From Xylophilus sp. GW821-FHT01B05 (lineage in GTDB: Bacteria; Pseudomonadota; Gammaproteobacteria; Burkholderiales; Burkholderiaceae_C), in NCBI GenBank assembly GCA_038961845.1, contig CP152408.1, positions 1,550,001 through 1,614,000 on the forward strand: DNA of 64,000 bases. Reading direction: 5' to 3'. Below, piece by piece: positions 38,177-46,662 of this stretch (positions within the stretch are counted from its first letter, which is position 1; every line of letters begins with the position of its first letter). The notes under the pieces are model-generated. The model was given only the letters and a program-made list of their open reading frames with translations, did no database searches and was not told the DNA's origin. A program made the position numbers and the translations under genes.

Positions 38177-38869
38177 ATGCCCCAGCACATCGGTATCGTG
38201 GGCTGCTCCGCCGAAGGCGCAGCGCTTTGCTATCGCACTATCTGCGCCGAAGGCGCGCCCCTGCTGGGCGCCCATGCCCATCCCGAGGTGTCCCTGCACA
38301 CGCCTTCGCTGGCCGCCTATGTGCAGTGCCTGGACCGTGGCGACTGGCAGGGCGTGGGCGAGCTGATGCTGGCCTCGGCCCGCAAGCTCGCGGGCGCGGG
38401 GGCCAACTTTCTCATCTGCCCCGACAACACCATCCACCAGGCGCTGCCCCATGTGCTGCCGCGCTCACCCTTGCCCTGGCTGCACATTGCCGACGTGGTG
38501 GCCGCAGAGGCGGCGGGGCGCGGCTTCAAGCGCATCGGCCTGACCGGCACGCGCTGGCTGGTCGAGAGCGATGTCTACCCCGACAAGCTCGCCGCGCGCG
38601 GCCTGGACTGGCTGCGGCCCAGCGCGCAAGAGCGCGACGAGATCAACCGCATCATCATGGACGAGCTGGTCTGCGGCATCTTCAAGCCCGAGGCCGTCGC
38701 CTACTTCCAGCGCGTGATGGCACGCATGCAGGCCGAGGGCTGCGACGCCGTGGTGCTGGGCTGCACCGAGATCCCGCTGATCATGAGCGACGCCAACGCG
38801 CCGTTGCCTACGCTGGATTCCACGCGACTCTTGGCACGCGCGGCCTTGCAGCGCGCGGTGAGGGCATGA
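38177..38869 (+). CDS. Aspartate/glutamate racemase family protein
   Basis: A 230-residue cofactor-independent racemase. Both catalytic cysteine regions are present: FLICPDNTIH (about residue 78) and LGCTEIPLI (about residue 195). It starts IGIVGCSAEGAA, the normal family opening. It would interconvert D- and L-aspartate or a related amino acid, and D-amino acids for peptidoglycan fit its overlap with pbpC. The start is ATG 38177, with GGAGG 12 bases upstream; an upstream extension lies inside the previous gene. It overlaps pbpC by 4 bases. Confidence 0.9.
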   Translation: MPQHIGIVGCSAEGAALCYRTICAEGAPLLGAHAHPEVSLHTPSLAAYVQCLDRGDWQGVGELMLASARKLAGAGANFLICPDNTIHQALPHVLPRSPLPWLHIADVVAAEAAGRGFKRIGLTGTRWLVESDVYPDKLAARGLDWLRPSAQERDEINRIIMDELVCGIFKPEAVAYFQRVMARMQAEGCDAVVLGCTEIPLIMSDANAPLPTLDSTRLLARAALQRAVRA

Positions 38870-41037
38870 CACATCCCCTGCGCAAACTCTTGCCGACTGC
38901 ACTGTGGTTGCTGGTAGCTGTCGCCCAGCCCGCGCTGGCCCAGCCCAGCTTTGACCAGGTGCAGCACGGCTTTCGCTCGTCAGACACCCGCGTGCTCGAC
39001 CGCGACGGCGTGCTGCTGCAGCGCGTGCGCACCGATGCCAGCGTGCGCCGGGGCGACTGGGTGGCGCTGGCGGATGTGTCGCCTGCGCTGCGTACGGCGC
39101 TGGTGCTGAGCGAGGACAAGCGCTTTTACGAGCACAGCGGCGTGGACTGGCGCGCGGTCTCGGCTGCGGCCTGGGGCAACTTGTGGAACACGCGCACGCG
39201 TGGCGCCTCTACGCTGACCATGCAGCTCGCCGGCCTGCTGGACGATGAGGTGGGCCGTGGCGGCGGGCGCGGCATGGGGCAGAAGCTGGGCCAGGTGCTG
39301 ATGGCGCAGCGGCTGGAGCGTGGCTGGCGCAAGGACCAGATCCTGGAGGCCTACCTGAACCTGGTGCCTTTCCGTGGTGAGTTGGTGGGCATAGACGCGC
39401 TGTCGCGCACGCTGTTTGGCAAGGCCGCGCATGGCCTGGATGCGCGCGAGGCGGCAGTAGCCGCAGCGCTGGTGCGCGCGCCCAATGCCAAGCCGGCCCT
39501 GGTGGCGCGGCGGGCCTGCGCCGTGCTGGGCGACTTGCAGGCCGCCAAGCCCGACTGCGAAGGCCTGGACATGTTTGCCCAGGCCGCGCTGCAACGCCGC
39601 GCGTTTGATGCCAGCGAGGGCATTGCCCCGCATGCGGCGCGCCAGGCGCTGCGCGAAGCACCCGCTGGCGCCGCCGAGGTCCGCACCACGCTGTCAGCCC
39701 CGCTGCAGCGCTTTGCCGTGCAGGCACTGCGCCAGCAACTGCGCGAGCTGGCCGGCCGGCATGTGGAAGACGGCGCCGTGCTGGTGCTGGACAACGCCAG
39801 TGGCGAGGTGCTGGCCTGGGTCGGCTCATCGGGCGAACTGAGCCGCGCGGCCGAGGTCGATGGCGTGCTGGCGCTGCGCCAGCCGGGCTCCACGCTCAAG
39901 CCCTTTCTGTATGGCCAGGCGCTGGCCGAGCGGCGGCTGACGGCAGCCTCGCTGGTAGACGATTCGCCCGAGCAGATCGCCACCGCCAGCGGCCTGTATG
40001 TGCCGCAGAACTACGACCGGCGCTTCAAGGGCTGGGTGTCGGCGCGCACCGCGCTGGCGGCATCGCTCAATGTGCCGGCGGTGCGCACCTTGGTGATGGT
40101 GTCGCCCGATGCCTTCTTTGAGCAGTTGCGCGCGCTGGGGCTGCCGCTGCGCGAATCCGGCGGCTACTACGGCTACAGCCTGGCGCTGGGCAGCGCCGAG
40201 GTGCCGCTGCTGGCGCTCACCAATGCCTACCGCGCGCTGGCCAACGGCGGCATGGCCGGCGGCACGCGCTTGTTGCCGGGGCCGGCCACTGCGCCGCAGC
40301 GCGCGCTGGATGCTCGCGCCGCCTTCATCGTCGGCGACATCCTGGCCGACGCCAATGCGCGTGCCCGCACCTTTGGCACCGACAGCCTGCTGGCCACGCG
40401 CTTCTGGACGGCGGTAAAAACCGGCACCAGCAAGGACATGCGCGACAACTGGGCGCTGGGCTGGTCGCAGCGCTACACCGTGGGCGTGTGGGTGGGCAAT
40501 GCCAGCGGCGCGCCCATGCGCGATGTGTCGGGCGTCTCTGGCGCGGCGCCGGTCTGGGCGGCGGTCATGGGCTACCTGCACCGGCAACTGCCCAGCCAGC
40601 CGCCCGCGCCGCCGCCCGGCGTGCTGCAGGCGGCCGTGCGCTTTGGCGATGGGCTGGAGGCGGCGCGCAGCGAGTGGTTCCTGGCGGGCACGCAGCAAGC
40701 GCTATTTGCTATTGATAAGGTAGCTGGTAGCCCAGGTGGGGAAAGGGCTGAAGGCACTTTTTATGCAGAAAACGCTGGCGCCGCGCCGCGCATCATCGCG
40801 CCCGTGGCCGGCACCATCGTCGCGCTGGACCCAGACATCCCGCCGCGCCACCAGCGCGTGCGGCTGCAAGCCGTGGGCCAGAACCTGCGCTGGCAGATCG
40901 ACGGCCGTCCGCTGGCGCGCGGCGCCCGGGCCGACTGGCTGCCCTGGCCCGGGCGCCACCGCATTCAGCTGGTCGATGCGCGCGGCGCGGTACTGGACGA
41001 GGTGCGCATCGAGGTGCGCGGCGCGGGTGTGCGCTGA
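38866..41037 (+). CDS. pbpC: Penicillin-binding protein 1C
   Basis: A 723-residue bifunctional murein synthase. A signal/anchor (about residues 5-25) is followed by a GT51 transglycosylase domain with LSEDKRFYEHSGVD (catalytic Glu). The transpeptidase domain has STLK with Ser at 342, an SLN motif and KTGTSKD. A C-terminal BiPBP domain ends the protein. Start ATG 38866 overlaps the racemase stop. PbpC is classically paired with a thioester macroglobulin, here 17 kb upstream. An inverted Rep3 repeat lies in frame between the transpeptidase and BiPBP domains (residues about 610-632), adding a linker. Confidence 0.94.
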   Translation: MTHPLRKLLPTALWLLVAVAQPALAQPSFDQVQHGFRSSDTRVLDRDGVLLQRVRTDASVRRGDWVALADVSPALRTALVLSEDKRFYEHSGVDWRAVSAAAWGNLWNTRTRGASTLTMQLAGLLDDEVGRGGGRGMGQKLGQVLMAQRLERGWRKDQILEAYLNLVPFRGELVGIDALSRTLFGKAAHGLDAREAAVAAALVRAPNAKPALVARRACAVLGDLQAAKPDCEGLDMFAQAALQRRAFDASEGIAPHAARQALREAPAGAAEVRTTLSAPLQRFAVQALRQQLRELAGRHVEDGAVLVLDNASGEVLAWVGSSGELSRAAEVDGVLALRQPGSTLKPFLYGQALAERRLTAASLVDDSPEQIATASGLYVPQNYDRRFKGWVSARTALAASLNVPAVRTLVMVSPDAFFEQLRALGLPLRESGGYYGYSLALGSAEVPLLALTNAYRALANGGMAGGTRLLPGPATAPQRALDARAAFIVGDILADANARARTFGTDSLLATRFWTAVKTGTSKDMRDNWALGWSQRYTVGVWVGNASGAPMRDVSGVSGAAPVWAAVMGYLHRQLPSQPPAPPPGVLQAAVRFGDGLEAARSEWFLAGTQQALFAIDKVAGSPGGERAEGTFYAENAGAAPRIIAPVAGTIVALDPDIPPRHQRVRLQAVGQNLRWQIDGRPLARGARADWLPWPGRHRIQLVDARGAVLDEVRIEVRGAGVR
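40695..40762. repeat. Rep3 copy embedded in frame within pbpC
   Basis: The reverse complement reads AAAAAGTGCCTTCAGCCC, then CCTGGGCTACCAGCTACC and TTATCAATAGC, matching the intergenic Rep3 copies. The reading frame stays open across it and adds LFAIDKVAGSPGGERAEGTF. Confidence 0.75.
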
Positions 41038-41092
41038 ACACGCTCCAAGGGACGCCTTCTAGAATGTCCCTTCCCGCCGCAGTCCGTCCCGC

Positions 41093-43390
41093 ATGCCCAC
41101 CTCCCGCTCCCGCACTCGTCGCCTGCTGCCCTGGCTGGCCGTCACGCTGACGCTGGTCATTGCCGGGCTGTTCGTGGCAGAGGCGCTCTACAGCCGGCAT
41201 GAGACCACGGAGCGCGCCCGGCGCAGCGGCGAGACGCTGACCAACACCATCGAAGAGAACATCCACCGCACGCTGGAGTTCTACGAGCGCTCGCTGGTCG
41301 GCGTGGTGCGCGGCGCCGCCGATCCGGCCGCCATGGCCTTGCCGCCGGCGCTGCGCAACCGCGTGCTGTTCGACAGCGCAACCGCCGTGCCGGGCGTGTC
41401 GCTGGTCTATGTGCTGGATGCGCGCGGCACGCTGGTGCTCAGCTCTGGCTCGCTCAACCCCAAGCCGCACGACCTGTCCCAGCGCAGCTACTTCCAGGTG
41501 CACCAGCGCCGCAGCGACGTGGGGCTCTACATCAGCGAGCCCATCGTGCCCCTCACTGAGGATGGGCGCGTGGTGGTGCTGTCGATGCGCCTGCAGGACA
41601 AGGACGGCGTCTTCCAGGGCGTGGCCGCCGTCACCATCCGCGCGCGCTACTTCGCGGCGCTGTTCGACCTGGCCAATATCGGCCCGCAGGGGCGCATCAC
41701 CCTGCTGCGTAAGGACGGCACCGCGCTCTCGCGCTTCCCCTATGACCCGGCCATCGTCGGCAGCAACATGGCGCCGCTGCCGGCGGTGAAGCGTTTCCTG
41801 GAAACGGGCGATTCGTTCTTCCGCCTGCCCTCGGTCTTTGACAGCGAGACGCGGCTCTACCAGTTCAAGAGTTTCGATGTCTACCCGCTGATCGTGGCGG
41901 TGGCGCAATCCAGCGACGTGGTCTATGCCGAATGGCGCCGCCGCGTGCTGGTGCTGGGCGGCATCACCCTGGTGCTGATGCTGGCCTGCCTGGGCCTGGG
42001 CGCGCTGTTCGTGCGTGAGCTGGACGCGCGCCAGCGCACCGCGCTGCGCCTGCGCGACGCCGAGCGCGACCTGCGCGCCATCCTCAACGGCCTGCCGTCC
42101 ATGGTCGCCTACTGGGACCGCCACCTGCAGATCCGCTTTGCCAACGACAGCTACCTGTCGGGCTTTGCCGGCGGCGCGCCGAGCGATGCCAATGGCGACG
42201 GCAGCCAGCAGTTGTCTGGCGCCAATCTTCCCTACCTGGAGCGTGCCCTGCAGGGCGAGCGGCAGGCCTTCGAGACCCCGGTCATCGACAGCGCCGGCGT
42301 GCGCCGCCACCTGCTGGTGAGCTTTGTGCCCGACCCCGACCCGGACCACGAAGGCGGCGGCGTGCGCGGCGTCTTTGTGCAGGCCACCGACCTTACCGAG
42401 CGCAAGGCCGCCGAAGACCAGCAGGCCGAGGAAAAAGAACGCATGCGCGTCACGCTGGCCTCCATCGGCGACGCCGTCATCTCCACCGACCGCGACGGCC
42501 GCATCACTTACCTGAACCCGGTGGCCGAGCGCATGACCGGCTGGCACACGCACGAGGCGCTGCAGCACGACATCGACGAGGTCGTGCCCTTGCATGAAGG
42601 CGCGGCCGACGGCCCGGCGCGCAGCCCGATCCGCGACGCACTGCGGCAGCGGCGCATCGTCGTTGCCGCCACCAGCGGCGTGCTCGTCAACCGCTGGCGG
42701 CAGTGCTTTGATGTGGAAGACTGCGCCGCGCCGATCGAAGACGGCAACGGCGAGCCGGTCGGTGCCGTGATGGTGCTGCGCGACGTTACCGCCACCCGCG
42801 CCATGGCGCGCCGCATGGCGCACCTGGCGCACTACGACGCCCTGACCGAGCTGCCCAACCGCGTGCTGCTGCAAGACCGCGCGCAGCAGGCCATCGCCCA
42901 TGCGCGCCGGCACGGCGGCCACCTGGCGCTGATGTACCTGGACCTGGATGGCTTCAAGCACATCAACGACTCGCTGGGCCACGACGTGGGCGACGCGCTG
43001 CTGGTGCAGTTCGCCCAGCGCCTGAAGGCCGCGCTGCGCCAGTCCGACACCCTGAGCCGCCAGGGCGGCGACGAGTTCGTGGTGCTGGCGCCGCAGGCCG
43101 GCACGCCCGAGGCCGCACAAAAACTGGCGGGCGAACTGGTGCGCCTGGCGGCCATTCCGTTCCTGATCGGCGAGCGCTCGCTGCAGGTCACCACCAGCCT
43201 GGGCATTGCGCTGTTCCCGGACGACGGCGACAGCCTGGAGGAACTGGCCCGCCACGCCGACGCCGCCATGTACGCCGCCAAGCGCGGCGGCCGCAACCGT
43301 GTGCACTTCTACACCGGCGAGATCGGCGCGCAGGCGGACCAGCAGTTTCGTTCGGCGCACCTGCCGGATGGACCTGTCCCGCTGGCGTGA
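41093..43390 (+). CDS. Membrane diguanylate cyclase with Cache and PAS sensory domains
   Basis: A 765-residue c-di-GMP synthase. Two transmembrane helices (about residues 12-32 and 283-305) flank a periplasmic double-Cache domain. One degraded PAS and one clear PAS domain (TLASIGDAVISTDRDGRITY) follow, then the GGDEF domain with DALTELPNR, an intact GGDEF active site in RQGGDEFVVL, and the C-terminal MYAAKRGGRNRVHFY. No EAL domain. It should respond to an external ligand and raise c-di-GMP. Confidence 0.93.
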   Translation: MPTSRSRTRRLLPWLAVTLTLVIAGLFVAEALYSRHETTERARRSGETLTNTIEENIHRTLEFYERSLVGVVRGAADPAAMALPPALRNRVLFDSATAVPGVSLVYVLDARGTLVLSSGSLNPKPHDLSQRSYFQVHQRRSDVGLYISEPIVPLTEDGRVVVLSMRLQDKDGVFQGVAAVTIRARYFAALFDLANIGPQGRITLLRKDGTALSRFPYDPAIVGSNMAPLPAVKRFLETGDSFFRLPSVFDSETRLYQFKSFDVYPLIVAVAQSSDVVYAEWRRRVLVLGGITLVLMLACLGLGALFVRELDARQRTALRLRDAERDLRAILNGLPSMVAYWDRHLQIRFANDSYLSGFAGGAPSDANGDGSQQLSGANLPYLERALQGERQAFETPVIDSAGVRRHLLVSFVPDPDPDHEGGGVRGVFVQATDLTERKAAEDQQAEEKERMRVTLASIGDAVISTDRDGRITYLNPVAERMTGWHTHEALQHDIDEVVPLHEGAADGPARSPIRDALRQRRIVVAATSGVLVNRWRQCFDVEDCAAPIEDGNGEPVGAVMVLRDVTATRAMARRMAHLAHYDALTELPNRVLLQDRAQQAIAHARRHGGHLALMYLDLDGFKHINDSLGHDVGDALLVQFAQRLKAALRQSDTLSRQGGDEFVVLAPQAGTPEAAQKLAGELVRLAAIPFLIGERSLQVTTSLGIALFPDDGDSLEELARHADAAMYAAKRGGRNRVHFYTGEIGAQADQQFRSAHLPDGPVPLA

Positions 43391-43393
43391 ACT

Positions 43394-43500
43394 TGGCTCA
43401 CCCCCAGGCTACGCACTTTCGTGTCTTCGCCAACCCCCTTCCGGGGGCAACACCAGCGGCCCGGCAGAGCCGGTTCCGCGGTGTTCCTGGGTTGGTATGG
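43394..43500. repeat. Rep1 copy 2
   Basis: Starts a few bases after the cyclase stop codon: CCCCAGGCTACGCACTTTCG, TCTTCGCCAACCCCC, GGGGGCAACACCAGCGGC, then TTCCGCGGTGTT. Same layout as the copies at 10637 and 59343. Confidence 0.82.
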
Positions 43501-43589
43501 CTGAAATTTTTTCCAGCAGCGCCCAAGTTTCTTGGCCGCAACAGGCCGCAGCCGCGCCGTAACATACGGCCCCTCTAGAAGGAAACAGC

Positions 43590-44747
43590 GTGACCGACCT
43601 TTCCCGCATCACCTGCATTGAAGACCTGCGCCGCGTGGCGCAGCGCCGCGTCCCCAAGATGTTCTACGACTACGCCGACTCCGGCTCGTGGACCGAGGAC
43701 ACCTACCGCGCCAACGAGGCGGATTTCCAGAAGATCAAGTTCCGCCAGCGCGTGGCCGTGAACATGGAAGGGCGCAGCACCCGCAGCACCATGATTGGCC
43801 AGGAAGTGGCCATGCCCGTGGCCATCGCGCCCACCGGCCTCACCGGCATGCAGCATGCCGATGGCGAGATCCACGGCGCACGTGCGGCCAAGGCCTTTGG
43901 CATCCCGTTCACGCTGTCGACCATGAGCATCTGCTCGATCGAGGACATCGCCGAGGCCACTGGCCGGCACCCGTTCTGGTTCCAGCTCTACGTCATGAAG
44001 GACCGCGATTTCATCGAGCGCCTGATCGACCGCGCCAAGGCCGCCAACGTCACGGCGCTGCAGCTCACGCTGGACTTGCAAATCCTCGGCCAGCGCCACA
44101 AGGACATCAAGAACGGCCTGAGCGCGCCGCCCAAGCCCACGCTGGCCAACCTGCTGGACCTGGCCACCAAGCCGCGCTGGTGCTGGAACATGCTGCAGAC
44201 GCCGCGCCGCACCTTCCGCAACATCGCCGGCCATGCCAAGGGCGTGGACGACCTGTCTTCGCTGTCGGCCTGGACCGCGCAGCAGTTTGATCCGCAGCTC
44301 AACTGGGGCGACGTGGAATGGATCAAGAAGCGCTGGGGCGGCAAGCTGATCCTGAAAGGCATCATGGATGCGGAAGACGCCCGCCTGGCGGTGGACAGCG
44401 GCGCTGATGCGCTCATCGTCAGCAACCACGGCGGCCGGCAACTGGACGGCGCGCCGTCTTCCATTGCCGCACTGCCGGCCATCGTCGAAGCCGTGGGACA
44501 ACAAATCGAGGTCTGGATGGACGGCGGCATCCGCGGCGGCCAGGACGTGCTGCGCGCCCGCGCGCTGGGCGCGCGCGGCACGCTGATCGGCCGCGCCTTC
44601 CTCTATGGCCTGGGCGCCTACGGCGAAGCCGGCGTGACCCGCGCGCTGCAGATCCTGCACCGCGAGCTGGACATCACCATGGCCTTCTGCGGCCACACGC
44701 AGATCGATACGGTGGGCCGCGGCATTCTGCTGCCGGGCACTTTTTAA
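43590..44747 (+). CDS. FMN-dependent alpha-hydroxyacid dehydrogenase (L-lactate dehydrogenase LldD-like)
   Basis: A 385-residue flavoenzyme. It shows the family order: YDYADSGSWTEDTY near the N-terminus, PVAIAPTGLTGMQHADGE at the FMN site, FQLYVMKDR, and the active-site histidine in SNHGGRQLDGAPS, followed by DGGIRGGQDVLRA for the phosphate. Substrates of the family are L-lactate, glycolate or mandelate; L-lactate is the most likely. It would feed electrons to the respiratory chain. Confidence 0.92.
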   Translation: MTDLSRITCIEDLRRVAQRRVPKMFYDYADSGSWTEDTYRANEADFQKIKFRQRVAVNMEGRSTRSTMIGQEVAMPVAIAPTGLTGMQHADGEIHGARAAKAFGIPFTLSTMSICSIEDIAEATGRHPFWFQLYVMKDRDFIERLIDRAKAANVTALQLTLDLQILGQRHKDIKNGLSAPPKPTLANLLDLATKPRWCWNMLQTPRRTFRNIAGHAKGVDDLSSLSAWTAQQFDPQLNWGDVEWIKKRWGGKLILKGIMDAEDARLAVDSGADALIVSNHGGRQLDGAPSSIAALPAIVEAVGQQIEVWMDGGIRGGQDVLRARALGARGTLIGRAFLYGLGAYGEAGVTRALQILHRELDITMAFCGHTQIDTVGRGILLPGTF

Positions 44748-44771
44748 TACGGTGTCGCATAAAAAATAGAC

Positions 44772-46560
44772 CCGTTCGCCCTGAGCTTGTCGAAGGGCTT
44801 CGACAGGCTCAGAAGGTGTGAACGAATATCCGCCCCCGTGCGTTGATAGCGAATGGCCAACGCAAGCAACGCCCCCAAGACATCCGAACAAGCGGCCCTG
44901 TTCCACGAAGCGCCCGCAGATGGCGCCGTAGTTGCAACGCCACGGCCAGCAAAGCCGGCGCACACAGCAGGCACGCCACGCCTGCTGCACGCCGATCGCC
45001 AGCAGATCGAGCTACGCCCCTGCGACCTCGATGCCCTTGTCGCCGCAGACCATCCCGCGCGCAGCGTCTGGGCTTTTGTGCAGGCGCTGGACCTCGCGCC
45101 GCTCTACGCCCAGGTCAAGTCGGTGCAAGGCTCGGCCGGCGCACCCGCCATCGATCCGGCCATCCTCATGGCGCTGTGGCTGTGGGCCACCGTCGAGGGC
45201 GTGGGCTCGGCCCGCGAGATCGACCGGCTGTGCGAGCGCGACGACATCTACCGCTGGCTCTGCGGTGGCGTCGGGGTCAACTACCACACGCTGGCGAGCT
45301 TTCGCACAGCCAACACCGAATGGCTCGATGCGCAACTCACCCGCAGCATCGCCGCGCTCATGGAGCGCAAGCTGGTCACGCTCGACGTAGTCGCCCAGGA
45401 CGGCCTGCGCGTTCGCGCCCACGCCAAGGCCTCGAGCTTCCGGCGCAAGGAGCGCCTGGGCGAGCTGCATGCCTTGGCGCTCGCCCAGGTCAACGCCCTC
45501 AAGAGCGAACTCGAGGCCGATGCGGGCGCCAGCACGCGGCGCAAGGCCGCCGCGCGCGAACGCGCCGCACGGGAGCGCGAGGAGCGCCTGGCCCGGGCAC
45601 TGCAGACCTTCGGCGAGATCGAGCGGGGCGCACTCGACAAGATCAAGAACAAGGCCAGTGCGCGTGCCAGGCGAGGCAAGTCTGGCCAGGCCCCAGTAGG
45701 TGATAGCCCCGCCGGGGATGCTCCCAGCGCCCTGCCCGAACCCGACGCCCCACCTGCCGAGCCACGCCCCGCCAGCGGCGAGGCGCAGCCGAAGTCCAGC
45801 GCAGGCGCGCCCAAGCGGGTCAGCACCACGGATGCAGACGCCCGGGTGATGAAGATGGCCGACGGAGGATTCCGTCCGGCCTACAACGCGCAGGTGCTGG
45901 TGGACGAGGCCACGCAGTTGATCGCCGGTATCGCGGTGGTCTGCGCGGGCAGCGATATGCATGAGATGGCGCCCATGCATCGCCAGATCGAGCAGCGCTA
46001 CGGCCGCACGCCCACGCACTGGCTGGCCGATGGTGGCTACCCCCAGTACGACGCACTCGAGGAACTCAGCCGTCGCGGCACGCAGCCGGTGGTGCCGCCC
46101 TCGCGCAGCCGCAAACCTGGCTTCGATCCGCTCAGCCCCAAGGCCAGTGACTCACCGTTGATTGCGCAGTGGCGCGCGTTCATGGCCAGTGACGAGGGCC
46201 AGAAGCTCTACAGGCGCCGCGCCGCAAGTATCGAATGCGCCAATGCGCAGCTCAGGCGACGGGGCTTGTACCGCCTGAATGTGTGCGGCAAGTTGAAGGC
46301 ACGCGCGGTGCTGCTGTGGCACGCGCTGGCGCATAACTTGATGCGCATGCGCTCGCTGGGGTTTGCGCTCGGGGGGTGAACTGAGCGCGCTTGCAGGCTC
46401 GCCCTGGAGCCTCCACAAGGCCCCAAGACTGCAGTTGGGCGCTCTGGGACCTCCGAGAGGCCAGGAGCTCGCCCCGCCCCGTTCAATTGGCCACCGCGGC
46501 CTTCAAGCCGCCTGTTGGCGCATGGGAGTTGATTTTTTCACGCCTTCTCAGCCCGAACGG
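44772..46560. mobile_element. IS1182-type insertion sequence
   Basis: A transposase gene bounded by imperfect inverted ends. The inner left block GGCTCAGAAGGTGTGAA (about 44806-44822) matches the complement of the right block TTCACGCCTTCTCAGCC (46537-46553). Further out, CCGTTCGCCCTGAG at 44772 mirrors CTCAGCCCGAACGG at 46547-46560. The left end is lengthened by a Rep2 palindrome between these two blocks. Exact ends and target duplication could not be fixed by eye. Confidence 0.75.
44853..46379 (+). CDS. IS1182-family DDE transposase
   Basis: A 508-residue transposase. The N-terminal domain has the IS1182 pattern (DHPARSVWAFVQALDL, then RCLxW-like LCERDDIYRWL). The DDE core follows: TLDVVAQDGLRVRAHAKAS (first Asp), HWLADGGY (second Asp) and a C-terminal Glu in ASIECANAQLRRRG. 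A long alanine/arginine/proline-rich insert (about residues 205-325) sits between the first and second Asp, as in this family. The frame is intact, so it may be active. Confidence 0.9.
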   Translation: MANASNAPKTSEQAALFHEAPADGAVVATPRPAKPAHTAGTPRLLHADRQQIELRPCDLDALVAADHPARSVWAFVQALDLAPLYAQVKSVQGSAGAPAIDPAILMALWLWATVEGVGSAREIDRLCERDDIYRWLCGGVGVNYHTLASFRTANTEWLDAQLTRSIAALMERKLVTLDVVAQDGLRVRAHAKASSFRRKERLGELHALALAQVNALKSELEADAGASTRRKAAARERAAREREERLARALQTFGEIERGALDKIKNKASARARRGKSGQAPVGDSPAGDAPSALPEPDAPPAEPRPASGEAQPKSSAGAPKRVSTTDADARVMKMADGGFRPAYNAQVLVDEATQLIAGIAVVCAGSDMHEMAPMHRQIEQRYGRTPTHWLADGGYPQYDALEELSRRGTQPVVPPSRSRKPGFDPLSPKASDSPLIAQWRAFMASDEGQKLYRRRAASIECANAQLRRRGLYRLNVCGKLKARAVLLWHALAHNLMRMRSLGFALGG

Positions 46561-46598
46561 TGTTGAGCATCAACAGGACGGGTTACGCCACGTAACCC
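46561..46598. promoter_or_regulatory. Two adjacent perfect dyads upstream of the MFS gene
   Basis: TGTTGA-gca-TCAACA (46561-46575), then GGGTTACG-cca-CGTAACCC (46580-46598), 65-100 bases before the transporter start and directly outside the IS right end. They could be operators or leader hairpins. The IS separates them from anything further upstream. Confidence 0.45.
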
Positions 46599-46662
46599 AG
46601 GCCGACAGGGCGGGGCAGATGATGCTGGGACTACTCCCACAACAGTCGTCGAAGGGCCCCGC

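Noticed and set aside
38116..38865. 250-codon upstream extension of the pbpC frame
   Set aside because: Arginine-rich translation overlapping the racemase gene in another frame; the signal peptide at ATG 38866 marks the true start.
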